Source: Arachnopeziza araneosa (lineage: Eukaryota; Ascomycota; Leotiomycetes; Helotiales; Arachnopezizaceae). From it: DNA of 64,000 bases. Positions 41,880 to 53,851 of the stretch are shown here, one piece after another. A model generated the notes under the pieces. The model worked only from the letters and a program-made list of their open reading frames with translations, was not told where the DNA came from and ran no database searches. Where the stretch lies: the NCBI GenBank assembly GCA_003988855.1, contig QYAI01000011.1, positions 124,001 to 188,000 of the forward strand, given 5' to 3'. A program made the position numbers and the translations under genes. Numbering within the stretch: the stretch's first letter is position 1; each line of letters begins with the position of its first letter.

Positions 41880-42683
41880 GCTGGCGCTTTGCTAAGATGG
41901 CCGACGAAGAGCAATTGCATCGGTAGGCAGGTGGAACATGAGCCGTGTCTGCCTGTTGGTGCTTGGCCTGCTCTCGAGTTGCCTGATGAAGTTGAGTCGC
42001 GTGCTTGAGAAGAAGGAGAAGAAGAAGGAGAAGAAGAAGGAAAAAGATGCAGAGGGAGGAAGGGAGCCAAGTTCAGCTCAATAGACGAGGGCGAACTGGA
42101 AGAAAGCTTTCTGTTTTGACTTGTGTCAATTTGTGACGGCGTCCTACACATTCTTGGGTTAACTGTTGGTGGGCGATTTCTTCGCACCACCACCACCACT
42201 ACCACCACCATCTAAATCCTGACTGAAGCCGACTTACCTATCCGCGTCAAGCTCAACGTCACAACTCATTTTGTCTATCTCGTTCAGGCACGTCCTCTCC
42301 TGCCAGGCTGTGACTCTTGAGCTCAAAACGTATCACTTTCCTGTCGTCAGTACGGTATTTATTTTAAACGTTGACAAGGGAGAGAAGAATTGGTTGTGCT
42401 CTGGCACAAGACCCAGCGAGCAAAGCTGCTGTGCTGTCAAGGGATGAGTGGACAAGACACCCTTTACAACCGTCAAACCTTGGTGAGCACTATGAGACGA
42501 GAAGAGGGCTCATGACGAAGCTTCCTCTACTTTATCAGATTTAGTTATCAATCTCAGTTTGTGAAGTTTCGAAGCAACGAGTGGCGGCTGGTCTTGATTC
42601 CAACACCCCTTCGATTACTCTATTCACCTGCTAGGTATTCTTGCATCTTGAGGCTCTCAAACATCTAGCCAGCGACTCTCAAT
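41880..42683. promoter_or_regulatory. Divergent upstream region with GAAGAAGGA and CCACCA repeats
   Basis: About 800 bp between the RBR and Shb17-type start codons. It holds a purine-rich GAAGAAGGA-type run at 42009-42042 and a CCA repeat at 42184-42211. A frame through 41789-42211 is an artefact of these repeats. No other features. Confidence 0.6.
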
Positions 42684-43481
42684 ATGCCGGACAAAGACAG
42701 CGGCACACCACGCGTGTTTCTCCTGCGACATGGAGAAACGGAATGGACGATCTCTGGAAGATATACCGGAAAAAGTGATATTCCTCTAACTGAGAATGGC
42801 GAGGCGCAGGTCAGGGCATCTGCCGCAATTATTGCTGGGCCCGGGAAGCTCATTGATCCTTCGAGACTTGCCAAATTGTTTATAAGCCCTCGCACTCGAG
42901 CATATCGAACCTTCGAGTTATTTTTTGACACGGCCTCACGAGCATCTCTCCAAGAGAAGTGTGACATCACAGAAGATATTCAAGAGTGGCAGTATGGGAA
43001 GTACGAAGGTTTGTTGACGGCCCAGATTAGAGCAGGTAGAGGGGAGCGAGGGCTGGACACGGAGAACCCTTGGAATATATGGGTTGATGGCTGCGAGGAG
43101 GGCGAATCTCCGGAAGAAGTCGCCGCTCGACTCGATGCGCTCATTTCCAAGATTAGAGAAATCCAGGGACCATGTATGCATGGGGAGAAAGCTGTTGATG
43201 TGGTCTTGATAGCTCACGGGTAAGTAAATCCTTGAAACAACTGTGGTGAAATCGAGCCCATCTGTCATCCAAGAATGATGGTAAACTAAATCATCATAAG
43301 GCATATACTTCGTGCCTTCGCCAAACGTTGGCTCGGCTTTCCACTTGCTACGAGTTTACCTATGATGTTAGAACCAGGAGCTGTTGGCGTTTTATCTTAT
43401 GAGCATCATAACGTTCATGAGCCAGCTTTCTTACTCGGGGTCAATCTCGGCGGCCGTGAGTCTGGAGTGGGAAGCCAATAG
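42684..43481 (+). CDS. SHB17: Histidine-phosphatase, sedoheptulose-1,7-bisphosphatase-like (Shb17)
   Basis: Phosphoglycerate-mutase superfamily enzyme, probably hydrolysing sedoheptulose-1,7-bisphosphate in riboneogenesis. Exons 42684-43219 and 43301-43481 give 238 aa. The catalytic motif is LLRHGETEW, followed by the Shb17-like block SGRYTGKSDIPLTENGE. The acidic proton donor region lies near DITEDIQEWQYGKYEG. The second catalytic histidine is in VVLIAHG|HILRAFAKRWLGF, created across the 81-nt intron. It could be another sugar-phosphatase of the family; Shb17 is favoured by the SGRYTG block and length. Confidence 0.85.
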
Positions 43482-43632
43482 ATTGTCGATAGAGTAGCAT
43501 AGCAAGATAGACAGTAGATTTAGACAATTATCCGGTCCCCTCTCTTTCAAATCTTCGAGGTCTGCTCAGAGTTTTACACTTACTCGAATGACGTCGAAAT
43601 TGAAGCCATACACAGTTGTATACTAAGAGGAA

Positions 43633-44437
43633 TCATATCTTTCTTTTAGAGAACGAGTACAAGAACAGGCCGTCCCTAGAGAAAATAGGTCTATCTTGAT
43701 CTTCAATCTCTTGAACCACGAACATCTTTTTAGCCTTTTTCATAAATTGCAAATCTGCCTTTCTCCGTTTCTTGAAGCAAAAGTATACCACCGCATCGTC
43801 ACACAATGTTAGGAGCATGTCTAGAGTAGAAAGTAGGAGTGGAAATGCTGGTTCGAAGTATACACAATCAGCTGCTAGAATCACGTTTGGCTTCTGTTCA
43901 AGAATTTCGGGTGGTAATGGATCGCCCCTGTGAGGTTAGCAATAATCCGAAAAAATTGAACTCCAACATACCAGTCTACTACTAGCTCTTTCACTCGAGA
44001 TTCAAGGCTATTTAGCTTGATGTTCTTCTTCATGAGATTGACCATGTTTTCTTGATCAGAAATAAAGACCGGATGATCAAGATCGCATCCAATAGCAACT
44101 GCCAGACCAACAAGACCGCCACCAGCACCAAGCTCGAGGCTCAAAGGTGAGAGTTAGCCTCTAAGCTTGACAGCCCGAGGGAAAAGAGCACAAACATTCT
44201 CGAGTCTTTCAAAGTGTCTCTATGGTAACGCAACACGTGGTGAGCTAAGACCATGCCAGCTGGCCATAATTGACCCCCACAGCCTTTTTCAAGGTCTTCA
44301 TGAAGTTGCAGCGCCGGTTCGAGAAGATTGGAAAAGGATATAGACGTGGTTGAGGGTGCTTTGTACTCCGGAAGCGGCGTAAGATCCTGCCCTATCGCCA
44401 AAGGGGAAAATTCGGGAGAGGGAGATCGAGAGGCCAT
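43633..44437 (-). CDS. EFM6: Protein-lysine N-methyltransferase, Efm6-like
   Basis: Seven-beta-strand methyltransferase; yeast Efm6 methylates translation elongation factor eEF1A. Exons 44196-44437, 43972-44139 and 43633-43927 give 234 aa with consistent phases. The N-terminal region KGCGGQLWPAGMVLAHHVLR is typical of the METTL21 group. The SAM loop ILELGAGGGLVGLAVAIG is joined across intron 1, followed by VFISDQENMVNLMKKN and the post-motif VILAADCVYFEPAFPLLL. The protein ends DGLFLYSFSKRKI. The target lysine is inferred from homology only. Confidence 0.87.
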
Positions 44438-45219
44438 TTCAAAAATATCCTTAGACCACTGCTCGTGGAAGGGAGAAACATTTTAGGAGGGGTTGCGATG
44501 GCGGGGTGGCAGAAAACCAAATTGGCTTACCGCCTCAAGGTTCAAAGTCCCTGCTTTTCACCTTCCTCTCGCATCATCCCTTTTCTGATCTCTCACTCAA
44601 GTCAATAGGCCTGCGATGCAAGTGTTTGGCTCAGTACTCCTCATCTCCTCATCTCCTCATCTCCTCATCTCCTCATCCTCTCATCCTTCCTAGGGAGAGG
44701 CTTGGAAAACCCATGGAAAGCGCGATAAGGCACTCCTTTCCTCGAGATTCAAATTGTAGTCTGCTGCACCGACTCTCTCAAGCTGAGATGATTGTTGGAA
44801 GAATTGTTGATGAGCTCTTGTGGAAGAAAGCTGGGCCGGGGTGGCAGGAAGTGGCACTTACATCACAAGCTTTCAATTTCTTACTCTACTATGACCAACC
44901 TCTGCGAGGCTTGTAGAGACCTCAAGTCATTTGTTTGGGTAATGTCTTTCTCATTACAATTGCAGGCTGGGTGACGAAGATCCCCCCTTGCAGTGTTCCA
45001 GTCCTCCTCCATCTACATTCCGCAGGGCAAGGTAGCCACGGATCTGGGAAGTTTTGTCCTGATAGCAATCCTACTAACTTGCATTTTGTCTGTTTTTACT
45101 GGAGCCGTCGGTCTCTATGAAATCAACAAATTTATCCATCTTTCTTGCATGCTGAGAGCCCTGCTACCTTTTAAAGTGCTTGAGGAACCGGTCAGAAGGG
45201 TGAAGTCTGCTTAGCAGAG
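44438..45219. promoter_or_regulatory. AXL2 upstream region with tandem repeat and upstream ORFs
   Basis: About 780 bp. It contains TCATCTCC repeats (44641-44686) and several short ATG-started frames on the plus strand (for example at 44792-44974 and 44935-45120) before the AXL2 start. These could act as upstream ORFs if they lie within the leader. Confidence 0.5.
44641..44686. repeat. TCATCTCC octanucleotide tandem repeat
   Basis: Four perfect TCATCTCC units plus degenerate continuation, read directly. Confidence 0.9.
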
Positions 45220-48200
45220 ATGATCCTCCCAGCTATCGCTATCGTGATAACCATTTTTGGTACTCTGATTGATGCAGTTCCAACAATCGCATTTCCTCTA
45301 AATTCACAAGTACCACCTGTCGCTCGATTAGCAGAACCATTCAATTATATCTTCTCGAACTCGACATTCACTTCCCCACTCCCAATATCATACACTCTCT
45401 CGTACGGACCAGACTGGTTATCTCTTGACCCCAATACTCGTGCACTATTTGGCACTCCTTCTCTGGGCGATTTTGGGGATGGAATTGTTGCAGGCGTTGC
45501 CGTTGGTTTGACTGCAGCAGATTCAACAGGATCGACTACCTTAAATGCAACACTTGTCGTCTCTAAGAACGCTGGACCTAGAGTAAATATTCCAATCTCA
45601 AGTCAACTACAGCAGCTTGGGATGGTTTCAGCCCCGTCAACGCTCTCCTACCATCCGTCAGCACCCTTCGGATTCAATTTCAACCCCGATACATTTTCGA
45701 TGGACGAAGGCACTTCAAGCCTTAATTACTACGCTATGACGACTAGCAATACTCCTTTACCTTCTTGGATTTCTTTCGATAGTACCACACTAACATTCAG
45801 CGGCCAAACTCCAGACTACCAGTCACTTATTCAACCACCGCAGACTTTGGGAATAAACTTAATTTCATCTGATGTTCCAGGGTTCTCGGCGGTGGCGATA
45901 CCGTTCTATATCGAAGTAGGCGTTCATGTCTTGGCTTTTAATGCCGAGAACATGGTGGTCAATATTAGTCGGGGAAACTCGATTGACTATCATGGACTCT
46001 CTGGTTCGCTTCGATTAGACGGACAGGCTATAAAAATCTCCGATTTGATAGTAGTTACGGCCCAAACACCAATATGGGTCAACTTCGACAATACTACATT
46101 AGCTCTGACAGGTGTTGTGCCGGAAGATGCTACCCCATATAACGTCACTGTTCAGGTTACAGACATTTATGGCGATACGGCAACAGCAGTGGTGTATATG
46201 AATGTTCCCACCACAAATGGCGTCAGCTTTTCCCCCACCCAAGAGCCTTCGCCATCTATCAATAGCCGTTCATCAAGCACTTCGAGCTCAGCATCTGCCT
46301 CTCAGACGAAAGCTCCAGCGGCGTCGTCATTGGGGTCGCGTCGATTGGGCACAAAAATCTGGTTAGCAATCTTCATCCCGATCATCGTCCTTCTCCTAGG
46401 ATTACTTCTTGCAGTATTTTGTTGCTATCATCAGAGACAAGGAGCCAAAGAGCTTGAAGCTCTCCGATCAAAGAGTGGGATCTCACCACCACTAGAAATC
46501 CCATCGAGTATTGAAATAGTTATCACTCCTCCACGCGTCAGTCCTCCAAAACCATTGGAGTTAGACTTAGGCTTAGGTTTAGGCTTCAGTCATCACCGTG
46601 GACTCAGCCAAGACGGCGAAACTAAGCAACAAGCCCCTATATCTGTTCCAAATGAATTCCAATCGAAAGGTTTACAAAGGTCAAAAACTATAGATATTGG
46701 AGCTGAAGCGCTCCGAGAATCCCGGGCTCAAGAGTCCGAGAACTCAAAAATTTCCAACCGCCAGACTCGGTCCTTTTCGGAAAATGGTCTCTCGACGATT
46801 GGGAGCAGTTGGAGATCTACAAAAGAAAGTGCCTGCACAACGGAAAATTATTTGACTGATCCTTCTTATCAATCGTTAGAAAGAATGCGCTCTCATAGAT
46901 CTCATCGATTGGACCGCAGCTATTCTCGCCATTCTAAAAAAGGACATTCTAGACGGTCTGCTAGGGCAACATCCTTCCAGCCTCTTAATGGACTTCGACC
47001 TGTCAGTCAGGGGGGCTCTTCATTAGCCCAAGCAGCCGCAGCCTCCACGATTGGTCCAGGAGATTCCAACTGCTCATCAAGGCCTATATCCGCCATTTAT
47101 ACACCTAAGAAATACGCTACGCCTCAGAAATCGTGCCTTATCGTGCCGCAGCGTGAGAGTCTCTACTTGAGAGACAAGGTTATTCCTTCAACAAGACGTC
47201 AATCGCGATTCCCACCTCCGCTACAAGCAACACACGGACTTGGACACGGAGTTCGAGAGTCAATATCATTGATATCTGCTGAAAATATAAATAAAAAAAG
47301 TGTCGGTCATGGTCCAGAAAGGAACTCTTTTCGACAAACACAGCGAGAGTCGAGAGCATGGCCTGCTATGGTAGCAGATCGAAACGCCGACCAAGCTCGA
47401 GAAAGCGTTTTTAGTGCAACATCGATTTACGAGGATGATATGCCTAAAATGATGATGAGAAAGGCGACTATTAGACAGGTAATCCATAGCCCATCAATTC
47501 AAATTCCAGAGAGTAGCAGAAACCCTCGACTCTCTCGCCCAATCAGTCGGCGAATCAGCTCCTCTCCATTCTTCTCCTCTAGACACTCAAGGAAATCCAT
47601 CAGATTACCAAAGGCAACGAGGACTTCCTATGCGGATTCACCGACAGTTCCTGAAGAAGGACCAATGTCCAATGGCAGCCTTGAAGAAACCATTCGCTAT
47701 GGATTTCACGAAGAAGACAGCGCCAATCCTCGAGAATCATACGTCATGTCATACGGCCTTGCCAAGGAAGGTACGAGACAGCTTCGATCGTACATCAAGA
47801 GTCAATTTGCTCGGGATAGAATGAGACAGAGTATATATTCTAACGATTCAAGGGACTCTCGGTTTGAATCCGCAAGTGCATCAATGCTGTCTCTGCCGAC
47901 GCCACAGATGGAGACACTAGCTGGAGATGGGTTTCAGGATTTCATGCAAGAAAACCTGTCAGAAGGGAGTGGGAGTTGGGAGACAGCTCCGAGAACGGTC
48001 ATTGACAATGAGGGAAATGTGTTTTATGGTCAAGGGGCACGAGAAGAGAATCCACAAGCTGTAGTTGCGGCTCTAAGGGCTGCTATTGGGAAGGGAGAGA
48101 ATGCCACGGGAAGTAAAGAAGAATTGGGAATTGGGCCGAACGTGAAAATCACCAGGGGCGCAGGAAGAAGACCAATCAGTAGTGATGGGAAGGAGGAGGA

Positions 48201-48258
48201 GAAGTCGAGTCGCGCTGAGGTGGAGGAGAGAGAGGCAGATTATACAGCTTATATTTGA
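45220..48258 (+). CDS. AXL2: Axial budding pattern protein 2-like, cadherin-type membrane protein
   Basis: Single-pass plasma-membrane protein that in yeast marks bud and septin sites; in filamentous fungi it affects conidiation and septation. Intronless, 1012 aa. A signal peptide (ILPAIAIVITIFGTLIDA) is followed by dystroglycan-type cadherin-like domains: PVARLAEPFNYIFSNSTF, SYGPDWLSLDPNTRALFGTP, LPSWISFDSTTLTFSGQTP and VNFDNTTLALTGVVPEDATP. A Ser-rich stalk precedes the transmembrane helix near residues 384-405 (IWLAIFIPIIVLLLGLLLAV). The long cytosolic tail is basic and Ser/Arg-rich, with no catalytic domain. N-glycosylation sequons are frequent in the ectodomain. Confidence 0.92.
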   Translation: MILPAIAIVITIFGTLIDAVPTIAFPLNSQVPPVARLAEPFNYIFSNSTFTSPLPISYTLSYGPDWLSLDPNTRALFGTPSLGDFGDGIVAGVAVGLTAADSTGSTTLNATLVVSKNAGPRVNIPISSQLQQLGMVSAPSTLSYHPSAPFGFNFNPDTFSMDEGTSSLNYYAMTTSNTPLPSWISFDSTTLTFSGQTPDYQSLIQPPQTLGINLISSDVPGFSAVAIPFYIEVGVHVLAFNAENMVVNISRGNSIDYHGLSGSLRLDGQAIKISDLIVVTAQTPIWVNFDNTTLALTGVVPEDATPYNVTVQVTDIYGDTATAVVYMNVPTTNGVSFSPTQEPSPSINSRSSSTSSSASASQTKAPAASSLGSRRLGTKIWLAIFIPIIVLLLGLLLAVFCCYHQRQGAKELEALRSKSGISPPLEIPSSIEIVITPPRVSPPKPLELDLGLGLGFSHHRGLSQDGETKQQAPISVPNEFQSKGLQRSKTIDIGAEALRESRAQESENSKISNRQTRSFSENGLSTIGSSWRSTKESACTTENYLTDPSYQSLERMRSHRSHRLDRSYSRHSKKGHSRRSARATSFQPLNGLRPVSQGGSSLAQAAAASTIGPGDSNCSSRPISAIYTPKKYATPQKSCLIVPQRESLYLRDKVIPSTRRQSRFPPPLQATHGLGHGVRESISLISAENINKKSVGHGPERNSFRQTQRESRAWPAMVADRNADQARESVFSATSIYEDDMPKMMMRKATIRQVIHSPSIQIPESSRNPRLSRPISRRISSSPFFSSRHSRKSIRLPKATRTSYADSPTVPEEGPMSNGSLEETIRYGFHEEDSANPRESYVMSYGLAKEGTRQLRSYIKSQFARDRMRQSIYSNDSRDSRFESASASMLSLPTPQMETLAGDGFQDFMQENLSEGSGSWETAPRTVIDNEGNVFYGQGAREENPQAVVAALRAAIGKGENATGSKEELGIGPNVKITRGAGRRPISSDGKEEEKSSRAEVEEREADYTAYI

Positions 48259-49234
48259 GACTGGAGTAGATGGCTTGGGTCGGAAAACTGGCTTGTATAA
48301 GTAGATAAAGAGGGACATTGAGGCAAAGTTCCGAATGAAAACAGTGCAATAACAGTGCAATTTCCTATTCGGTCGCATGCAGCGTGCAGGGCAGAGTTTG
48401 GCCAGTTCGCTGCATGGATGGCACTTGCACGGTCGTGTCCTCAACGACCAGCAGGACTTCTGCAGGAATGACGCAGAATCAGCGGCTGGGTGGCCAGGGC
48501 TTCGCATCGTCATGGAACTCTTGTCAAGAAGGGTCCTGTTGCAGTCCAGTGTAGAGAAGTTTCCTTTGGTCCTGCACGCACGCCACACGCACGTCTTTCG
48601 AGCTGGGAATAGTCCCGGGCGCACCAATACTCTTCCAGGCAAGAGTAGAGAGGTTTCCAGGAGTGACGTTCATCGCCCCCTCCTCCTCCTCCGCGCTCCT
48701 AGGTGGTTGCGACGAGTGACTCCGGGTGACGAGTGACTCCAGCACAACTCTTCACTGGCAGCAGGCCCATCTCTCCCATCTGCTCCCCAAGCCAATCAAC
48801 ATTGTAGAGAGCGGAAGAAGAGGAGGAGAGATGAAGAAGAGGAGAAGAGAGGAAGGGAAAGAAATTATTCACTGCCCGTCCTCCAGGCAGATTTCTCCAG
48901 GGCCGGCGCTTGGACCACAATCCCGTGATCCCGTCGGAATTAAGTGGCAGCAGTGGATGGCAAGACCTGCCTTTGCCTAGCAGCTTCATCCATCATCTTC
49001 CCCACGCGACACAAACCCGACGGTGACCACTTGAATATCTCCACGACCTCCAGTGTTTGCATCCAAACATTCCCTATGCAGAGGAGAAGATAGTCTTTAT
49101 TCCATCTTCTAAACCCCCCTCTACGCCACGGTACCCCGCACATCCTCCATTTTCTTGCTCCCCAAAGGCGAAACCACGCAAGAACAAGAACCTGTCCCTA
49201 GCTGCTGTTCAGGAGGACGGCATCAGTCGTCAAG
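48259..49234. other. Intergenic region between AXL2 and the PP2C gene
   Basis: About 980 bp with short direct repeats, including GACGAGTGACTCC twice around 48708-48740 and AACAGTGCAAT twice near 48340-48360. Purine-rich runs lie near 48810-48860. The frame at 48377-48736 has no domain. The PP2C promoter and leader must lie here. Confidence 0.55.
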
Positions 49235-51086
49235 ATGGGTCAGACTCTGTCCGAACCCGTTGTCGAGAAGGTATACTGCTCTTCTTTCTTTTCTGTTGTC
49301 GCTGTTTCGTGTTGGCTCCCACCTACATGACTGCACCCTCGCTTTCGAGGTCTTCCATTGTGGTCCTTCTTGGGAAAACCTTGCAGAGGCCCTTCAGAAT
49401 GTTACCCTATGCAGCCAGATTTCCTTTCTCTCTACGGACATGCGCCCTGCCTCTCGACATGCAGCACACATTGTCGGCGAGGCAGAGTCCTTTTTAGTCC
49501 TATGATTGCTGACATATCCTCCTTCTAGACATCTGACAATGGTGGCGATGGAAGATTAACCTATGGAGTATCTTCAATGCAAGGATGGAGAATCAGTATG
49601 GAGGACGCTCATGCCGCGATACTTGATTTACAGACGGCTGCTGAGGACGGCAAGGAGCTGAAGCCTGCTGGGGTCGACTCGAGGTTGTCATTCTTTGGTG
49701 TTTATGACGGGCATGGAGGCGATAAAGTGGCACAATTCGCGGGTGAACACATACACCAAATCATTGCAAAGACGGATGCCTTCAAGAAGGGTGACATTGA
49801 GCAGGCGTTGAAGGACGGCTTTCTAGCGACCGATCGGGCAATCTTGAATGGTCAGTATAATTTATTGTGATATGGAGGCGTAGGAAACTGACTCGTCCAA
49901 TGCAGACCCAAGGTACGAGGAAGAAGTTTCCGGCTGCACTGCCTCCGTTGGAATTGTCTCCGCAAAGAAGATTTATGTAGTATGTAGCCTCGTTCCACAT
50001 AGGGAGTTGTTGTTAACGTATTTAGGGTAATGCCGGAGATTCTCGCAGCGTTTTGGGCGTGAAAGGCCGTGCAAAGCCACTGTCATTTGACCACAAACCA
50101 CAGAATGAGGGTAAGATAGTGCTGTTTCAATTGGAAAGAAGAACACCGTTGACATGTGGCTAGGCGAAAAGGCACGTATCACAGCTGCTGGCGGATTTGT
50201 TGACTTTGGACGTGTAAACGGAAACCTTGCTTTATCTCGAGCTATTGGTGATTTCGAGTTCAAGAAGAGCGCAGAGCTAGCTCCAGAGCAACAAATTGTC
50301 ACCGCTTTTCCCGACGTCACTATCCATGATATCTCCGAGGACGACGAGTTCCTAGTCGTTGCTTGTGATGGTGGGTCGCACTTAGAATACCTTGCTGGGG
50401 CTCACTAACGTTTATTGCTAGGTATCTGGGATTGCCAGTCTTCGCAAGCAGTCATTGAGTTTGTCCGTCGCGGTATCGTGGCCAAACAGCCACTTTCTAA
50501 GATTTGTGAAAATATGATGGATAACTGCCTCGCTTCTAACTCTGAGACGGGAGGTGTTGGTTGTGATAACATGACAATGATTATCGTCGGCCTTCTCAAC
50601 GGCAAGACGGAAGAAGAATGGTACGCGGAGATTGCAAAGAGAGTTGCCAACGGCGACGGTCCTTGCGCCCCTCCCGAGTATGGCAAGTCTCTTCTAAGTT
50701 CTATATACCAATCAAGTCTGACGAGAAGATTAGCCGAGTTCAGAGGGCCTGGAGTCCATCACAACTTTGATGATAGCGATTCTGGGTATGATGTTGATAC
50801 AGATGGAAAGCCAAAGTCATTTGGTGGTAATACTCGTGGTCGGATCATTCTTCTTGGTGATGGCACTGAAGTTCTCACCGATTCCGATGATACCGAGATG
50901 TTCGACCATAGTGAGGAGGACCAAGATCTAGCTAGTCAAGTTCCTAAGGGTCAAGTCAACAGTTCGGATAAGAGTGCGAATAAGCCATCCGGTGCCAAGA
51001 CAATAGCCGATGGTCATTCAAAGTCACCTGAAACTCTCGAGAAGAAGGCTCTGGCAGAAGGCGGCGTAGCTGAAAGGGCGAAGTAA
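49235..51086 (+). CDS. PTC2: Protein phosphatase 2C, Ptc2/Ptc3-like
   Basis: Mg/Mn-dependent Ser/Thr phosphatase acting on stress-MAPK and checkpoint kinases. Seven exons: 49235-49270, 49529-49850, 49906-49979, 50026-50110, 50164-50370, 50422-50682 and 50734-51086 (445 aa). Exon 1 gives MGQTLSEPVVEK, a possible N-myristoylation start. PP2C motifs: MQGWRISMEDAH, FFGVYDGHGGDKVA, GNAGDSRSVLG, NLALSRAIGDFEFK and VACDG|IWDCQSSQAV, the last joined across an intron. The acidic tail is GPGVHHNFDDSDSGYDVD. Intron 6 (50683-50733) has a GC donor; skipping it gives the family-like PPEYAEFRGPG, while retaining it adds 17 in-frame residues. Intron 1 is unusually long at 258 nt. Confidence 0.93.
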
Positions 51087-52037
51087 CGACAACATGCAGA
51101 CCTCTTGCTTTGCTTGTCCGAAACAAATATTCGTGGTTGAGACTTATGACGAGGCCTTATCATCTGGATATCTGGTCTTTATGGGCTTTGGTCTAACAAT
51201 ATCTTGATCGGGATCAAGCCTAGGTAATGTTTGAGTTATAGCAGACACGTGGGAAATGGCTTCACACTCTGCTTTTAACGGCTTCATAATGAGGCTAAAA
51301 TAACGACAAAAGCGGCAGTGAAGGAAAGGTCATAGAACCTTTATGTGGCAAATCATTCGGATATTAGAGTGGCGGTGCTTTCTCATTTGCGGTTTCCTGA
51401 ATTATGATCTCCATCACGCAGCGGGTTTGTCTTTTTCTTTGCATCAGATCTCAAGAAACTGAAGGAAGGGTTCTTAGAATTAGGCTAGCTGCGTTGTACT
51501 AAAGAGAGCTACCAAATGATACCTGAAATCTAGCTCTTTGGTCCTCTAACGATTAGCATAGTACGCTCAGAACAACTATTGTAAGTTCTAATGTTGATAT
51601 TCCTGAACTAGGATCGCTTCCCAGTTTTCCGTCTCAGCCTTGTGTGGCTTAAACGACACGTGAAAGGCGGCGCTCGTCATAGCTGCGAAAGAGAAGGAAA
51701 CCTGGCAAAATAAAACGCGCAGGCCAAATCTCCTTCTTCGAGAACGATGATATCAACATCTGCAATGTGTTTTCGATTCTCTCATCATTCCGTAGTGCAT
51801 TTGAAGGGCGATTGCTCTTGAACCCTATCACTTGGCTTACTTTGCTCTGCAGAAACGACCTCGCTGAAGTTCCCGTTCTGCCATTAAAATTATTTGCTTG
51901 TTACCCTTCAAAAACCATCACATTCCGTTCAACACGACATCTGTCCTTATCAACCACCATTGCCTCGGAGCCAAAGAAGATCCGTACTGCGTTAGTTAGC
52001 TACTTTCTTCGTCACTCGCGTCTTGCTGATCCACCAG
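51087..52037. other. Intergenic region between PP2C and PCT1 genes
   Basis: About 950 bp. The frame at 51767-52111 overlaps the PCT1 start in another frame and has no domain. It probably contains the PCT1 promoter. No motif stood out. Confidence 0.55.
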
Positions 52038-53593
52038 ATGTCATCATCACCATCCACGGCTGGATCAAGCGTAGGAAAACGAAAGAGAACCAACATCTTA
52101 CCATCGAATAACAACGCAGCTATGGATCAGCCTTCATCAAGAGATGCTTCCGGGGAGGACGGCGAGTCTACCGCTCCAGAGTCAAGCATCGCGAATCACA
52201 AGAAAGGAATCTCAATTGATTCGAGCCATCCACCAGCTAAACGGTTGCGGTCAGGAACTCATGACAAGGTCACGAATGGCATCGATAACGCGCAGGATCC
52301 CGGCGAGCCTTCTGACACCACAGAAGGAAGTACAGATATTGCAACCCGCGTCCGCAAGGGCCGAAAGAGTGTTTCCAAGGAGGATGAAGAAAAGACTCCA
52401 TCCATGGCACCACCTCCAATTGGAAAGCTGACGCACCCGGTTGGCTACAAGACCAACCCTCCTCCAAGTGGAAGACCAGTCCGAGTTTACGCGGATGGTG
52501 TTTTTGATCTATTTCATCTTGGGTACGTAGACAATAGCAGGTCGATGATGAAAAGCTGACCTTGTTAAGACATATGCGCCAGTTAGAGCAAGCCAAGAAA
52601 GCATTTCCAGATGTTTACTTGTTGGTTGGAGTTACAGGAGATAAGGAGACGCATAAGCGCAAAGGCTTGACGGTACTTTCTGGACAAGAACGCGCAGAAA
52701 CCGTTAGACATTGCAAGTGGGTTGACGAAGTTATTGAAGATTGTCCCTGGATCGTGACACCAGAGTTTCTCGAAGAAAAGAAGATTGACTATGTTGCCCA
52801 TGACGATCTTCCTTATGGCGCGGATGAAGGCGATGATATTTATAAACCAATCAAGGAGGCGGGCAAATTCTTGGTCACGCAAAGAACAGAGGGAGTCAGC
52901 ACAACTGGCATCATTACGAAGTAGGCTTCCAGAACTACATTTTTGAAACATGCTAACTTTCTATAGAATCGTCCGTGATTACGAAAAATATATATCACGT
53001 CAATTCAAGCGTGGCACTTCTCGTCAGGAACTTAATGTTTCTTGGCTTAAGAAGAATGAGCTCGAATTAAAACGACATGTTTCCGAGATGAGAGATGCAA
53101 TTCGTAACAACTGGTCTACTACAGGTCAGGAATTAGGCAAGGAGTTAAGACAATTTTGGCAATCCAGCCGACCTGGAAGCCCTGCACGAATGGCGAGTTA
53201 TGATGAGTCTGCAAGAGGCCCTCTTACAAGTCCTTCTGCTCTCTCGCATCTTAGCCGTCGTCTGGATATTCAGAGAAACGAGAGTCCTGGCCCCGGAAGC
53301 GACTTTGCCACTGGCTATAGCTTGGGACTGATTGGTGGTGTGAGATCATGGGTAAGTTTCATCAGACAGCATCCAGTTCTGCGACTAATAAGTTGTAGAT
53401 GATGGGAACTCGCCAGACGAACCGTGATGGCCACAATGGGAGCGATAGCAGTGGCGAAGAGAGCGATGAAAGGTCTCCTCCTCGCGGGCGAAGTGGGAAT
53501 GTACAAATAGACCAAGCGAATAGGGAGGAGCAGCAAGTTGACGCCCAAATTAAGGCTTTGATGGGCGAGAACTCGAAAGCCTCTGGTGCTTAA
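52038..53593 (+). CDS. PCT1: Choline-phosphate cytidylyltransferase (CCT)
   Basis: Rate-limiting step of phosphatidylcholine synthesis (CTP + phosphocholine to CDP-choline). Exons 52038-52522, 52570-52920, 52967-53351 and 53399-53593 give 471 aa. A long polar N-terminus carries basic patches (VGKRKR, KRLR) that may target the nucleus. The catalytic core starts VRVYADGVFDLFHLG|HMRQLEQ, with the HxGH signature split by intron 1. GVTGDKETHKRKG and RTEGVSTTGIITK|IVRDY follow. An amphipathic membrane-sensing helix lies around LKRHVSEMRDAIRNNW. The low-complexity C-terminus (PGSPARM, GSDSSGEESDERSPP) is a likely phosphorylation region. Confidence 0.95.
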
Positions 53594-53851
53594 AAGGGGC
53601 GATGAATATTTTTGATTGTCTTAAAAAAGCGTTTTTTCTGCGGGTAGACCTTCATTCAAGTAAATAATCTCTTGTAGTAGTCATTTGTAAACTCTGGGCA
53701 CCCTAGAAGAGAGCGAGAAATATCTTTGATCAACTGCTGGTGCTTCCACGGCTGTGCATAATCCAGATAATCGCTTCTCTCCAAGTCAAAGAATATTATC
53801 CCTAATGCTAAAACTAGAGATAACCAAATCAGTTATTCCTCTGCATAAAAT

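Noticed and set aside
41789..42211. Minus frame beginning with poly-Val
   Set aside because: Generated by the CCA and GAAGAAGGA repeats; it overlaps the RBR first exon in another frame.
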